Part shown: positions 31,978 to 44,959 of the stretch, piece by piece | Numbering within the stretch: position 1 is the stretch's first letter | Layout: each line of letters starts with the position of its first letter | Assembly: GCA_030765065.1 (NCBI GenBank) | Contig: CM060978.1 | Span: forward strand, 218,817,498 to 218,881,497 | Source of the DNA: Deroplatys truncata | Lineage: Eukaryota > Arthropoda > Insecta > Mantodea > Mantidae | Reading direction: 5' to 3' | Length of the DNA: 64,000 nucleotides | Translations under genes and position numbers: made by a program | Notes under the pieces: generated by a model | Told to the model about the DNA's origin: nothing | Seen by the model: the letters and a program-made list of their open reading frames with translations, nothing else | Databases searched by the model: none

Positions 31978-32488
31978 ACGTATTAGCACAAAGTACATAA
32001 CGCAGGACTCATGATATGCCTATAGTTTTAGCTGTGGCAGGAAGAAAGAGTGATTGCCTTCCATGCCATCCGACTGAGCCAATCTCCCTGTTTTTTTATT
32101 TTTTTCTTTCCTCTGTAAACATTATTTATTCAGTGCTATTACACAGTTTTGTTAAACATTATTATACAAAATCACATAAAATGTGTATATGTGGTACTGC
32201 CCAGCAATAGTCTCAAGGTTAGTTGTACATATTTTAGTTAATTCAAGAGGAGGTTACTGTTCGAACGTCTTTTGAGTGTTCGGCGATGAGGAACAAGAGG
32301 AATGTAAATTTGACGGAGTAATGTACTGTGGTATTGGAGGCACAGTCTGTGCACATTCTTGTTGCTGGCGCGGAAGTTATGGAGAATCTCCGGAAGTCCT
32401 AGGTCGGCATGCAGAGTGATGTGAATGCAACAGCGTGCTCCAGTAAGTAGGTTAAGTGCCTATTTTGAATTTTCTGAACTCGGTTTAT
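31978..32488. other. No gene seen
   Basis: Nothing recognised apart from short open frames. Confidence 0.45.
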
Positions 32489-32734
32489 CTAGTAAGACAA
32501 GGAAGATCCCCAAATAGAGCAACTAAACTGCTGTATGGATCGTATGAGGGACGTGTGCATAAATAAGAGCTTGTAGTGCAGAGGTAGTGGAGACTGTGCA
32601 CATAGCAGGTGCTTCACTTGATGGATCCTGTGATGAAGTTTCTGAATTAAGCTGGTAATATGAAGACCCCAAGTGAGTTTGCTGTCCAAGGTAAAGCCAA
32701 GATACCTGGTAGATTCTGTGAATGTACTCCTCAC
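32489..32734 (-). pseudogene. Non-LTR (jockey-like) reverse transcriptase fragment
   Basis: About 80 residues with RYLGFTLDSKLTWGLHI and a LLFMHTSLIRSIQQFSCSIWG end, the region just after the RT domain of jockey-clade LINEs. Both ends are broken; family A copy 3 abuts it at 32736. Confidence 0.75.
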
Positions 32735-32735
32735 A

Positions 32736-33465
32736 TAAAAATCTGATGTGGTGCATTCACATGGCTTTCTCTACTCTTGTACAAACTATTTTTACAAACG
32801 GTTATTCTCCATATGCTTCATGTTAATCGAGATATCGAGATGTTAATCTTATTGTTAGTTTTCTTGTAGATGCAAGGGGAATTGGTAGGCTTTAAACGAT
32901 AGTCAAATATTTTAAGAGCTGGTTGCTATGTGAGTATTCCATTCTCTTTGCGTTACCAGGACAAAAAAAAAAAGAAGAACGAATTCCCATTTGAGAAAAA
33001 GTGTAAGTATTGGAAAATTTAAGGGAATAACAAGCTATATTTCGAAAATGGTTCACTCAACAACAAAAATGTATATGACATAAGTTGTGTATTTTAACGC
33101 TATCTACATTTTTTGTGTATTAAAATTTTGTCTATCTCTTATGGTTTACCAGTTAAGCAAAAGTCGTTCACAATGAAGAATACTTTTGGAGACATTCCTA
33201 GAAAATTCAAGTATACATTTTTTATTTGTTATGTAAGTATCATAAATATATGATATTTTAATCAAAATCGTTGAGTCATTTTTGAAAAAATTAAAATTTT
33301 CGAAAAATGTTCCATTTAAAGGGTAATCTAGAGTGGGGGGATTTTCTTGAAAACCTTCGTGTCGTATCCCTGGAAGATACTGAACCTAAATACCAAGTTT
33401 GGTGTTTATATGACTGTTCGTTTCTGAGTTATGCTATTTACAGATAGACACACAGACACACACGG
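32736..33465 (-). mobile_element. Family A repeat, copy 3 (truncated)
   Basis: Begins AAAAATCTGATGTGGTGCAT; stops in the ACACAGACACACACGG microsatellite. Confidence 0.8.
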
Positions 33466-33994
33466 CATTTGTATGTGAGAGTAACAATTATGAATTTTAG
33501 GAGGATTCATTAGGACGTACCAGGTAGGTAAACACTATCACAGAAAAAATCACGCTGTATAAGGTGTGAAGTGAAACAACCAGAGCGAGAGAAAGAAGCA
33601 GAGCTGTGATGAAGAGCGTTATTTCATTACAAACAGATGTTCACTTCGCGCAGTTCCACAAATGAATAGCCTGATATTACACCCTCGGTGCAAGACGTAA
33701 CGCACGTGAAACATTGCTCCTCATACTTTCTGCACACTATCATGTCAAGTAATAAAGAAATAAAAATCTGCAAATATTTCATCATGGCGTTTTTTTACCT
33801 GATAAGACACGCTGATTTTCGAATAGGAAAATGCGACTGATTTGAGTTATAATATCCAGAGCTCGCATTCAACAACCAGTCGTATATAGGCTTGTATAAT
33901 TCATCCGCGTATTTCTAGTTGTTAGTTATCTTTTGAATTAACTAATTAAATTATGTAAGATGAAAGCGATAATCTCAAGGGACTCTTGATAAAA
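33466..33994. other. No gene seen
   Basis: AT-rich, nothing recognised. Confidence 0.45.
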
Positions 33995-34590
33995 CAAAAC
34001 ATTTCAGGGAGCCACGAAGATTTTCAAGAAAGTCACCAACTCAAAACCACCATTTAAATGAAAAAATCTTTATTTGTGAGTTCCTCAAAAATAGTTCAAA
34101 TGATTTATGGTTTAAGGTTTAAGTTAAACTTAGGTTTAAGTTATTTGCATGACAAACAAATGTATATATTGGAAGGCTGGGAAGTTCTTTTCATGCTTAA
34201 TGTCCTTTATACAACTGGTAAACATAAGATATAAACAAAGTCTTACTTTACAACAATTTAGATTTCCTTAAAGTATAAAGTTTGTCATTTTTATGTCAAA
34301 TAAAATTTTAGTGACGTTAACAATTTCCGAGATATTCATTATTGGTTCGAAATTCCAAATACTCTACGTTTTTTCAAATCATAAGTGGCATTCATTTTTT
34401 TTCCTCCTGGTCTTGCAAAGAGCAAGGAATTCCAAAGCTATTACTTTCTCTTCTTATTCCTAAAACGAAAAGTATACATTTTAATCAAATTTTATCTCGA
34501 TTAATAAAAAGTCCAAAGAATAATAAACTTTTGTCAGAATAGTTTCTAGAAGAGCTAGCAGAGAAAGTCATGTGAATGTAACGATTTTTT
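33995..34590 (+). mobile_element. Family A repeat, degenerate 3' part
   Basis: Starts near CCACGAAGATTTTCAAGAAA and ends AGCAGAGAAAGTCATGTGAA. The next copy starts within a few bases (34593), giving a head-to-tail pair. Confidence 0.65.
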
Positions 34591-34592
34591 AT

Positions 34593-35110
34593 ACTTTCTC
34601 ACCATGTACCTAGCAGTTGGAGAAAATGTCGTACTCCACCCAACCATTCGATATCGATATTTCACTGCATATGTATGTTTCGAGGCCCCCTGAGGAATAA
34701 AATTAGAAAAAGATCTATGTGTACGAGTGCGTGTGCGCGCGAGTCTTTATGTTTCTGTAAACAGCATAACTTAAGAACGTTAAGTCGAGTAAATACCAAA
34801 CTTGATATTTTAGTTCAGTATCTTCCAAAGATGCGGCACAACGATTTTCAAGAATATCTCTGCTCCAACTACGCTTTGAATTAGAAAGATGTTCGAGGAT
34901 TTTTTTATTCTCACAAAAATGACTAGAAACATTCTGATTATATACCACATATATTTAAAATATTTAGATGACCAAATGTATATCTTTAATTTTCTGGAGA
35001 AATTCTCTTCAGTTGGAGGGACACTTGTATAACTTTTATAACGAGTAAACGATAAGCAACAGTCAAAATCATACTTCACAATGAATCTAGATATCTTTAC
35101 AACATTCAAT
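34593..35110 (+). mobile_element. Family A repeat, degenerate 5' part
   Basis: Starts TTTATACTTTCTCACCATGT; contains AACAGCATAACTTAAGAACG and ACCAAACTTGATATTTTAG. Fades near 35110. Confidence 0.65.
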
Positions 35111-35524
35111 GCATCTCAAGTAACGTTTCTGTGTATGGAACATTTGTGTTGCTAGACCGAGTTGGCAACACCGACAGTGTTCTACATTACTGATGCTTTG
35201 GCCTAGATGCAGTATTTAGGGGGATATAGGATGTACGTATTAATCGGAGATGGACACTTCGCGCACTGCGACCATCTTGATCTATTATAGCTACACCCAC
35301 GGAAGCAGGGATGAAGTGAAAGTAGCCTTAGGAGGTCCCAAGCCTGCAGGTATCAGATCCATAGAGACGCGCAGTAATCCATAACATTTCCAGGTCAAAC
35401 ACCCGTGCACCAGGTATCCCAAGAGAGAGGTGCTAACAGGCGTGACAGCTCACTCAGGCGATCACGAGGAGAAATCCTTCCAATGCGCATGCTTCACGCC
35501 ATCTGCCCGGCACCGACAGCACGC

Positions 35525-35745
35525 AGGACCTGAAGGCACACCTGAAACGTGAAGTGGATATGAAAGGAGAGGAAATGGGGGAAAGGAGAAATCGTGCTAG
35601 AATACACCACTGTGGCATTTGCCTTGACGACCAGGGGAAAACCACGAAACCCATAGTCAGAGGTAGGTGGGCACCAGTCGAACCCGCGACCTCTCGAATA
35701 CGAGTCTCACACGATACCGCAGAGCCAATTCGCTCTGTGTATTTA
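35525..35745 (-). repeat. tRNA-derived SINE
   Basis: Minus strand: A box in ATTGGCTCTGCGGTATCGTG and B box in GTCGCGGGTTCGACT, then a body with TTTCGTGGTTTTCCCCTGG and GGCAAATGCCACAG, a layout common in insect SINEs. The tail is unclear. Confidence 0.6.
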
Positions 35746-36072
35746 TAGGGTATCTGTGGAGGGAGTAATGCCCGATTTCACAGCTTAAGCTTAAAGTTTG
35801 AATAGGACCTAAACGGAGGCTTGAGCTGCAATGGAGTTTTATAGTGCATAATTCAAGCGCTTGACTTAAATCGTACTGAGCTGTAGTTTAAACTAAGGAG
35901 TCGCCAGGTTAACTGAAGAAGATAATATTAGTAATAAGGAAATGCTAACTATTTTAACCCGCATGCACAACAGAAGACCATCTAGTGTTTATAATGTGTC
36001 CAAAGCATTTTAACATATGGAATAGCCGAGAATTCTACGAGCGATTTTAAGTAAACCGTCAGCAATGATGGT

Positions 36073-37050
36073 TGAGGAAGTATTTTTAACACTTAAATGA
36101 TTTCAGTCTGGTTGTATAATATGTAAATTCAATAACAGCCTGCCTTGAAGCAATATGTGTATGTAATAATCTTTAAAATGTATGTAACATTCATTGCATA
36201 TGCTTATATTATTGTATACACGTCCAATAATGTTATGTGAATATATTACGAAATTTAATAATGTAGGAGCTGTGAGAAATAGGTCAAAAGTTGCTAACAA
36301 AGAGGTAACAATGAGGTAACCTTGAGTCAATAATGAGTAAGAAAGTTTAACAGTACTACTTGTGATCATTGAAGCAAAAATAATGTAATTTTAGTGACAG
36401 TTTAAAAATAGCCAATCAACAACCAGAAAAAGCTTTAGTTAAATGCAGGTATTCTATTGGAGTAGGATTAGCCAATCAACGACTTGAAATACAGAAATTT
36501 ACAAGTTTAGATGGTTGAAATCAATTCAGTTGCCTCCAAACAGTGCTCATAACCAGACGTGTTGCCTGCAGACAGTGATTGTAACCAGACGCAAGAAGTG
36601 TCCTCCAGAAATATAACATGTATTCGTGTGAGACGAAACATAAGTTTACGTGTTAAAAAGTGCAATTAATTAAAAAGAATCTCACAGCTCTCTATATCAG
36701 TGAAGTATTATTTAAACTCGTATCAAGTATTAATAAAAGAAGTGAAGTAAAATTATAATCTGTGTAAGCCTACATTCTTAGTCGTACCAAAACCCTGCCA
36801 AGAGAAACCTGTCTCTAACGCAGCCGAGGCAAACATAAATATTAAAGATTTACAGTATTTTTTTTTAAACTTGGGGCAAAGGCCACTTGAAGGTACATTT
36901 GGGGCGAAGGCTACCGGAAACTGTTTACTATACGTGCGGTTGCAACTACTACAAGTTCGGCTCCCCAACAGTTGAAATATAATACAAATCCTACTTAAAA
37001 TCGGCTTTTCGTACGTAGCAGCAAACAACGTAAAGAACAATTCTACTTCA
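36073..37050 (+). mobile_element. LTR (family B) with adjoining primer-binding site
   Basis: TG..CA, 978 bp, homologous (inverted) to 27776-28697. Followed at 37053 by TTGGCGTCCATACGTGGAGC, a mutated primer-binding site, and a short leader to ~37160 before similarity ends. A 5' LTR remnant. Confidence 0.65.
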
Positions 37051-37159
37051 AATTGGCGTCCATACGTGGAGCTAAATAAATAAACAACTCCGACAAAACA
37101 CCTACTTCATGGTGCCAGAAATTATTGATAATACAATTAAACATAAAACCGACAGGTAA

Positions 37160-37775
37160 GAAGAAAACTTAATTTGGCATGCGCTTAGCTTTAAATTTAT
37201 GATTATTTCATACTTTTATCGTATACATTGCCGCACTCATTGAAATCACATTTACATATAAAGTATTGCTTTCTATTTCAGTAACAAAGCGCCCTCGTCA
37301 GAAACAATGCTTTTTTTAACATTGACGACGACATTTTTGCAGGCTGAGGGCAGCCCGAAGGAGTGTTATGTATGTACCTACCCTAAATTGGGCTTAACCA
37401 TGTATAGAGAGGAGTTGGGGTTTACAAGGTGTCGGGTGAAATTTAGGCAGGAGAGTAAAAGGAGTTAGTAAGATTGATCTTCGACGGTTCCCGGTCATGG
37501 TGCAGCGACCCTTGTGCACCGCTGGTGAATATAAGCTTTTCAGAATGTTTTTATTGGGGTTGTTAAAAATATTGATGTCTAAGCAACACTTAGAGGGATT
37601 GTATAGGTTTAACGTTAAGATCATACGCAAAAGAAAGCGTGCTAATTGCAGCTGGAGATTTTTCCAGCATCTCAAAACTTACAGCATGCAGAGCTAACAA
37701 AATTGTTTCACACACTGTTTCACAAATCCACCCTTCGTATCGCAATTTTTCCCCACCTTTAGCTTTTCTTCTTTA
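37160..37775. other. No gene seen
   Basis: Nothing recognised. Confidence 0.4.
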
Positions 37776-38666
37776 TGCGAGGGCTGATCAATAAAGACTG
37801 AGACTAATTTTTTCCTGTAGCTTTCTTGAGTTTCCTGTCTCTACCATGAATATTTGAAAAGAGCGGGGTTTCATGTATAATGTTCATAGACGGCCGCACT
37901 CTTGTATCGGTAGGTTGGTAGTAATGCTGTATATTGTTGACCCTACTTGAATTTCGCATACCACTCGACACGAGAGGAGCAATAAAATTTTGCTTTCGTT
38001 TAAATCATACAGCCTCTGAAACTTTGGAAAAGCTGAAGCAAGCATGCGGTGAAGATACACTACCTCGTATCAGTGTTTAGGTGGTTCAAAGACTTCAAAG
38101 TAGAGCGAGTCCCGTGTGCTAAGCAAGGTGGGCCTGGTGCTTCGGCTTCTGCTATGACTGAAGTCAACATCAACACAGCTGCTGTGATTGTTGTTCTTTC
38201 TCACATACTGTTACAGCAGCGTACTACACGTCAGTATTGGCTACACTGAGGGAGCACATTGCAAGGAAACATCCAGAACTTCATCAGAATGGGTGGCGAC
38301 TTCATCACAACAACGCATGGCCTCACGTCGCAAATCAAGTCCCGAAATTCAACATCACCTGCGTACTGATCCGCCTTATAACCCCAATCTTGCTCCCTGT
38401 GATTTCTTTTTTATTCCCATCACTAAAGGCAAAGCTACGGGGCATTCGATTTGAGAGCACTGAAGCGTACTGAGGAAAAGTGAGGCGATTCTCAAAGACC
38501 TGACAAAGAATGGCCTGCACCATGTGTTCGAGGACTGGCAGAGGCGCTATAAAAAGTGGCTTCAAGTAGGAGGGGACTACTTTGAAAAATATCATGTCAA
38601 CATTGAAATGGAGTAATAAATACTCTGAACAAAAAATCATTCTCAGTGTTTATTGATCAGCCCTCG
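37776..38666 (+). mobile_element. Degraded mariner element
   Basis: Inverted ends GAGGGCTGATCAATAAAGAC and TTTATTGATCAGCCCTCG with TA beyond. Inside are broken transposase pieces, such as RLNHTASETLEKLKQACG near the start and WRLHHNNAWPHVA near 38300. A large internal deletion removes the middle. Confidence 0.75.
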
Positions 38667-39261
38667 TAGTATGAGTAATTTATTCGTTTGCTTGCACTCT
38701 TATCACATGCTTATGCTGCTTTACAATTTCTACGAGAAGTTGACTTCTTGAGAAGTAAAGCTCTACGGTTTGACTCTGATTTTTTGGCCTTTTTAATTTT
38801 ACATGGCTAGGGAAGCTACAAAAGCTTATTTTAGGAGCAGCGTCGCGATAAACAGAAAATGAGCCTGGGCAAGCGTTATCAACCTTATTCTTCCGTGGAG
38901 TTGTTCAGCTCAGTAAAGCCGAACCTGGTTGCCACTGTGAAACTCGCAAGCTTAAGTCAGAGGTTAGGCCTTGCTCAAAGAGACTCCGCAGCTTAGTAAA
39001 GCTTCGACTTACGTTTAAATTGTTAAACAGACCCTAAGCGTCACTTGTTCAAAGTCTAGCCGAGAGCCTGCAACGAAGCAGGTGTGATGCTCGTTTACCA
39101 AACATCAACAGCTCGTCCCAGCACACAATGTGGAGTGCATTACAACTGTGAAATACAGGATTGTTAAATTGTATTTGGTGCGAACATTCCTTTCATTATG
39201 TTTATTTATGCCTTTATTACGCTTTCCTTTATTAAGTTCTATTTTGAAAAGCTTAAGCAAA
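38667..39261. other. No gene seen
   Basis: Nothing recognised. Confidence 0.4.
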
Positions 39262-40111
39262 AGTCTGATGTGTTACACCACATAACTTTCTCAACTCTTG
39301 TGCAAACTATTTTTACAAACGCTTATTCTCCATATGCTTCATGTTAATCGAGATATCGAGTTGTTAATCTTATTCCTAATTTTCTTGTAGATGCAAGGGG
39401 AATTGGTAGACTTTAAGCGATAGTCAAATATTTTAAGAGCTGGTTACTATGTCGAGTATTCCATTCTCTTTGCATTACCAGGACGAAAAGAATGAATAAC
39501 GAAATCCCATGTAAGAAAAAGTATAAGTATTGGAAAATTTAAGGGAACAACAACTAATATCTCGAAAAGGGTTCACTAAACAAAAAAATGTATATCACAT
39601 AATTTGTGTATTTTAACGCGATCTACATTTTTTGTGTAGTAAAATTTTGTCTATCACTTATGGTTCACCAGTTATGCAAAAGTCGTTCACAATGAAGAAT
39701 ACTTTTGGAAACATTCCCAGAAAATTCGAGATATACATTTCATTTGTCATGAAAATATCTTAAACATGTGATATTTTAATAAAAATCGTTACAACCATTT
39801 TTGAGAAAATTAAAATTTTCGAAACATCTTCCATGTAAAGGGTAATCTGGGGTGGGGGAATTTTCTTGAAAACCTTCGTGTCGCATCGCTAGAAGATACT
39901 GAGCCTAAATACCAAGTTTGGTGCTTATCCTACTGTTCGTTTCTGAGTTATGCTGTTCACAGACACAGAGATAGACACACAAACACAGACACACACACGG
40001 ACATGATTCCAAAAATGCTTTTTTTTGTATTCCGGTGAAATCTCCATATCGAAGTTTTGGGTGGAATGCAATACTTCACCTACTTACTAAACGTAGTAGA
40101 GAAAGTAAAAA
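39262..40111 (-). mobile_element. Family A repeat (full length)
   Basis: Begins GTCTGATGTGTTACACCACA; ends ACGTAGTAGAGAAAGTAAAA. Confidence 0.85.
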
Positions 40112-40644
40112 TGACCACTCAAAGATTAAGTGCACTGATTTATGAATCTAATGTAAACCCATGGTTAATAAAATAGCATTCACAGTTTTACATTTTAAGT
40201 TTTTGAATGTCTGAGTAAACTTAAAGCTTGGAACAGGAATGCATTGATATAATAAGGTAAGTGTATTTATATAGGGGTGAAGAGAGCAGTTGCTAAGAAC
40301 GTGAGAGTTAAACTTCAAGGTTATAATATGGCTAATAATAAAGGGTTTGGTGTAGTTGAAGTTGAGAGATGAAGTGCCGCGGGGTAAATGAATATTGCTT
40401 TACTTTATGAGCGAAATATTCCATATTGCAGTTATTTATTTGTAGTAAAAGCAAAGTGTATACCATTTATTATTTACATTATTTTTTAATAAATTCAATT
40501 TTGTTATTATTACTAACTAGGCAAGGTGATTCATATAGTATTTCAATATGAAGCAGTCCTCATCCTGTAATGGAGTCAATTAGACGTTATGGGTATGCAC
40601 CTCACTCAGCCTTAAAGCATAACATAAGTACACAATCAGCATTC
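40112..40644. other. No gene seen
   Basis: AT-rich, nothing recognised. Confidence 0.4.
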
Positions 40645-41336
40645 CTGCATCAGACATTTCGAGATATTGCTTATTGTTGGTTTGAACTTTACATACTTTT
40701 TATTTTTTAAAGTGCTATCACTGTTCAGTTGTGAAGTCAGCATATAGCAACCCGCTTTTAAACATTTTACTGCAGCTTTGATTTCCAAATTCCCCTTGTT
40801 CTAATACGACATTAGTAATGAAACCATTTCTGCAAATGCTTATTTGTATTATCTTGAAGCCGATAAAAGTATAAGCCTTTGTAAGAATGGTTTGTAGAAG
40901 GTGGGCAGAGAAAGTCATATGAATACAATACAGCATATTTCAGAATGTGATGTGTTACTAATTTCTCTACCACCTACTTCTTGAGTAGTAAAGTAGTAAA
41001 TGGAAGGAGATTTCAATTGAAATACATGCTTTGAGATCACTTGAATCCAAAAAAAAAAAAACATTTTTAGAAAAATCGTGCAATATACCTCAAAACAAAA
41101 GTTCTGATAAACACCAAACTTGATATTTATGTTCATTGGCTTCTATACATATGCCACGAAGATTTTCCAGAAAATCCCCCACGACAAATTGATCTTTACT
41201 GCGAAAAGTATTCGTAATCTTTTATTTTCTCAAAAATGGCTAGCGGTTTTGAACAAAATATCACATACTTAAGATATTGACAGACAAATAAGATATATAT
41301 CTTCAACGTTATGGAAATAGGATATGAAGGCTGTTG
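40645..41336 (+). mobile_element. Two degenerate family A pieces, head to tail
   Basis: 40645-40930 is a 3' end (GCAGAGAAAGTCATATGAAT); 40945-41336 is a 5' start (TTTCTCTACCACCTACTTCT ... AACACCAAACTTGATATTTA), adjacent as at 34590. A Tc1 fragment follows. Confidence 0.55.
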
Positions 41337-41394
41337 TTATTCAGCTTTATCTCGCGATGTGAAATTAATATAGAATCTCAAGGCCAGCATACAG

Positions 41395-41968
41395 CGACCC
41401 ACTTAGGTAGTGGGTGGAAGTGGTGGTGGTGGTGTTATGGTGTGGTCGTTTTTTTCCTGGAAGGGGCTTGCATCCCTTGTTGTTTTGCGTGGCACGATCA
41501 CAGCGCAGACCTACATTGATATTTTAAGCACCTTCTTGCTTCCCACTGTTGAAGAGCAATTCGGGGATGGCGATTGCATCTTTCAACACGATCGAGCACC
41601 TGTTCATACCTAATGGGCTGTGGCGGAGTGGTTACACGACAATAACATCCCTGTAATGGACTGCCCTGCACAGAGTCCTGATTTGAATCCTATAGAACAC
41701 CTTTGGGATGTTTTGGAACGCCGACTATATGCCAGGCCTCACCGAGCTACATCGATAGCTCTTCTCAGTTCCGCACTCCGTTACGAATGGGCTGCCATTC
41801 CCCAAGAAACCTTCCAGCACCTGATTGAAAGTATGCTTGCGAGAGTGAACGCTTTCATCAAGGCTAAAGGTGGGCCAGCACCATATTGACTTCCAGCATT
41901 AGCGATGGAGGGCGCCACGAACTTGTACGTTATTTTCAGCCAGGTGTGCGAATACTTTTGATCACGTA
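41395..41968 (+). mobile_element. Tc1-like 3' fragment
   Basis: Homologous to the 3' half of 60018-61254. Keeps [28 protein letters not shown] and AQSPDLNPIEHLWD, with a stop replacing the residue after HDRAPVHT. Ends ATACTTTTGATCACGTA. Confidence 0.8.
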
Positions 41969-42004
41969 TTATAGCCCAAGAAATCAGATTACAATTAAAG
42001 AACA

Positions 42005-43310
42005 CGATGGAAATAATGCGGTATACAGATTAACTACACTATATAGCGTTGAGTTAATGCATTATTGTTCACTTCAGAAGTCTGCCCGTCATTTACTTTA
42101 TATTATGCTCTCGCTTTCATCTTGTAGTAATCCACGTAGCCCACGACGTACAGGGATGCCAGCTTTCATATAACCTATTGAGATCGCATATGGCATCCCT
42201 TGCCCAGGTAGCCATTTTTGTTTACTTTTCGCTTTCAGTCTGTTTGCAGATTACGTGACACGCTGTAAATACTCACATTTCATTGGTCAAAGCCATAAAA
42301 TCATTGCCAAACCTTTGATCGTTTAGAGCATGTCCTTATTTGTTTTCAAGACTTCCAAAGACTTTAAAAGTATTGGAAGCAATTTGACAAGAAAAGTTGT
42401 GAAATTGTGATAAATCTTGGAAAGTCTTGTAAAGCGTTGAATTTGACAAAAATTTAATCATGCACAAGTAAGAGTATTACAAGATTGGATTATGATAAGA
42501 ATATATGGATAAGGAATGGATTAGGGAATTGTATTTACATGTATTAAGTCTCTTGTACACGATCAAACTTTTTTTTCAATTCAAGAGTTTACAAGAGAAA
42601 TTGTCAAACATTTTTCAATATGTGATAAGATTGGACAAGACTTGACAATGTTATAAATGTGTATTGACAAGCTGTCTTTTTTCAAGCTGAAACCCTTCAG
42701 AACACATTAATAAATAATTTATCACGCACAAAGCAATTTACTATTTGCTTCAAAGTATAACAATTTGCAATGAAATATTGTTTTTTACTAATATTATATA
42801 GCACTTTCAGATAATAATTATTGAATACAATGGAAATAACACCAACTGATTTAACCACACTCTATAACACTGCATTAATGTATACTTAGTTTGAAATCTG
42901 CCTGGCAATCATTTCTTCATATGCCTTCATCTGCTTCATCTTATGGTAATCCATGAATCCCTCGACGTACAGACATGACCAGTTTATCTATAACCTAATC
43001 AGTTCGTATACGACATGCCTTGGCCGGGTAGCCATTTTTGTTTACTTTTCGCTTTCAGCCATGTTGTAGATTTCGTGACGCACTGTAAATACTAGCATTT
43101 CATTGGCTAAAACCATCAAATCATTGTCAAGTCTTTGGTCGTTGAGAGCATGTCCTTATTTGCTTTCAAGACTTTCAAAGTGTTTAAACGCATTGGAAGC
43201 AATTTGACAAGAAAAGTTGTGAATCTGCTACAAATCTTGAACAATATTGTAATGTTTTGAATTTGACAAAAATTTGATCGTGTACAAATAGCTTTAAGTA
43301 AGTATTAGTA
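42005..43310. repeat. Direct duplication, ~0.8 kb period, with inverted sub-ends
   Basis: Blocks ~42005-42490 and ~42830-43310 share GTAGCCATTTTTGTTTACTT, CATTTCATTGG, AGAGCATGTCCTTATTTG and GAAGCAATTTGACAAGAAAA. The sequence at 42552 (TTGTACACGATCAAACTTTT) is the reverse complement of that near 43265-43287, so parts behave like ends of an unknown inverted-repeat element. No coding. Confidence 0.6.
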
Positions 43311-44867
43311 AAGTACCGAGGTAAGCTAAGCTGTAGATCGATATATAAAACATAATACTCTAAAAGTAATTCAGTTATTCTAATTATTCAGTTTTATTTT
43401 GTAAACACCTGATATAATTGTACACATGTTTTAAAACTATTATAAAACTAAACACATTGAATTATAATAGAAACATTCCTTGTTACAGCACTTAAGAACA
43501 TTCCAAGGAATTTTGAAGACCTGATATGTTAGTGTGACCTTTGAACTTGCTTTTCATTTACCAATATTGAAATTTTTTATGTGCATAGCACTAGGATATT
43601 AGCAAGATGTGCAGCGGCAATAGTTGGACGATATGTATTCTTAATAGCGTTCTGGAGGAGAAAGAGTTTGTAATCGTAATAAATAGGCTCACATTGGATC
43701 TTGAGGTATCGGCAGGCCATTCAAAATGTCCTGACGGGCCATACTAGGCCCGCGAGGCTAGGTTTCTCGCCCCTGTTCTCGTGTGGAAACACAGAACTCA
43801 GAAATAAGCTCCTTTCTCTATTTTGGTCATACTGGTGGATTTTCTGTGTAAATAATCCTCCTTATTTACTTTTGACTCGAATATAATATTATATAATAAG
43901 TATTATATGAGTATGTTGACTTTAGGAACTTTTCAACAATGCAAGAGAAGTAAGAAAAAGAGCGAAGTGTAATTCACATGCCGATTACAGCTTTCAGAAC
44001 GGAACATAAAAGCGGCTAGTCATCTGATGCAGATGTTGAATTTACTTAAGGTGGAATTTATCTGCAAATAAGCAAAAACGGTTTAGTTTTTCTGTGTGGG
44101 AGAGAGCTTGCGCAAACATTGGAAATGAACAGAGATGTTAAAAAATGGCAAATCGAGAGTCCTCGTGGAAATACCGCTCTGTTTATGTTGAACCTGTTCT
44201 GTTTTTATTGCTTGCGGTTTTGTAGTAGCGCAAAGAGGCTATTTATTCTTGTGGTCGTGTGTGCAGCCATCCAGAAGTAAGAGAGGCAGGCTTTATGGGG
44301 ACTACCGACGTGCTTCGTGTTTTATTTAGAGCAGCCATCTCTCAAGAAAATATCTACAGATCATTTCTGCATTATGAATAACTTTCCAAGAAGAATGTTT
44401 GCAGCACAATATTTATCCGTTTAATTGCAGTACCGTCAACACGAGAGAAATATATTCCGGATAATTAATTACCTACTTCAAACACAACGCTAAAATTGAA
44501 ACATGTATAATTTCCATTGGTATAATTATGTCTTCACTAGCACGTCTTAAATCTAGTCGCAGAGCAGATAAAAGGACAAAATAAACACTATATACTTTAA
44601 TGAATTTGGTGCGGTCTTTGAGGTCACAATTTTCGTTGGTTATTGCAAATTCGATTACAGTTGTCAACGACACAATGCCTTTTAGTTTAGACGCACACAA
44701 AGGGTTCCCATTATATGTATCTCTTCTGAAACGCAAATAATAACAGTATAAAATTGCTGCGCCCTGAATGACCACACCACGTTTTTTGTGTAATTTTTTA
44801 TCTGCATAAACTTTTAATTCTGTTCTGATAATGATTTGTTCTAAATATATACATATATAAAGCCTTT
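43311..44867. other. Gene-free stretch
   Basis: AT-rich. A 100-codon open frame at 44473-44775 (minus) has no recognisable domain. Confidence 0.45.
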
Positions 44868-44959
44868 CAACAAGAGTGTCCTATCTTTGAACTTAAATAA
44901 AGCACGTTCTATAAATGGTAGAGGTAAATATTTTTTCATTTTGGAACATAATTATGTCA

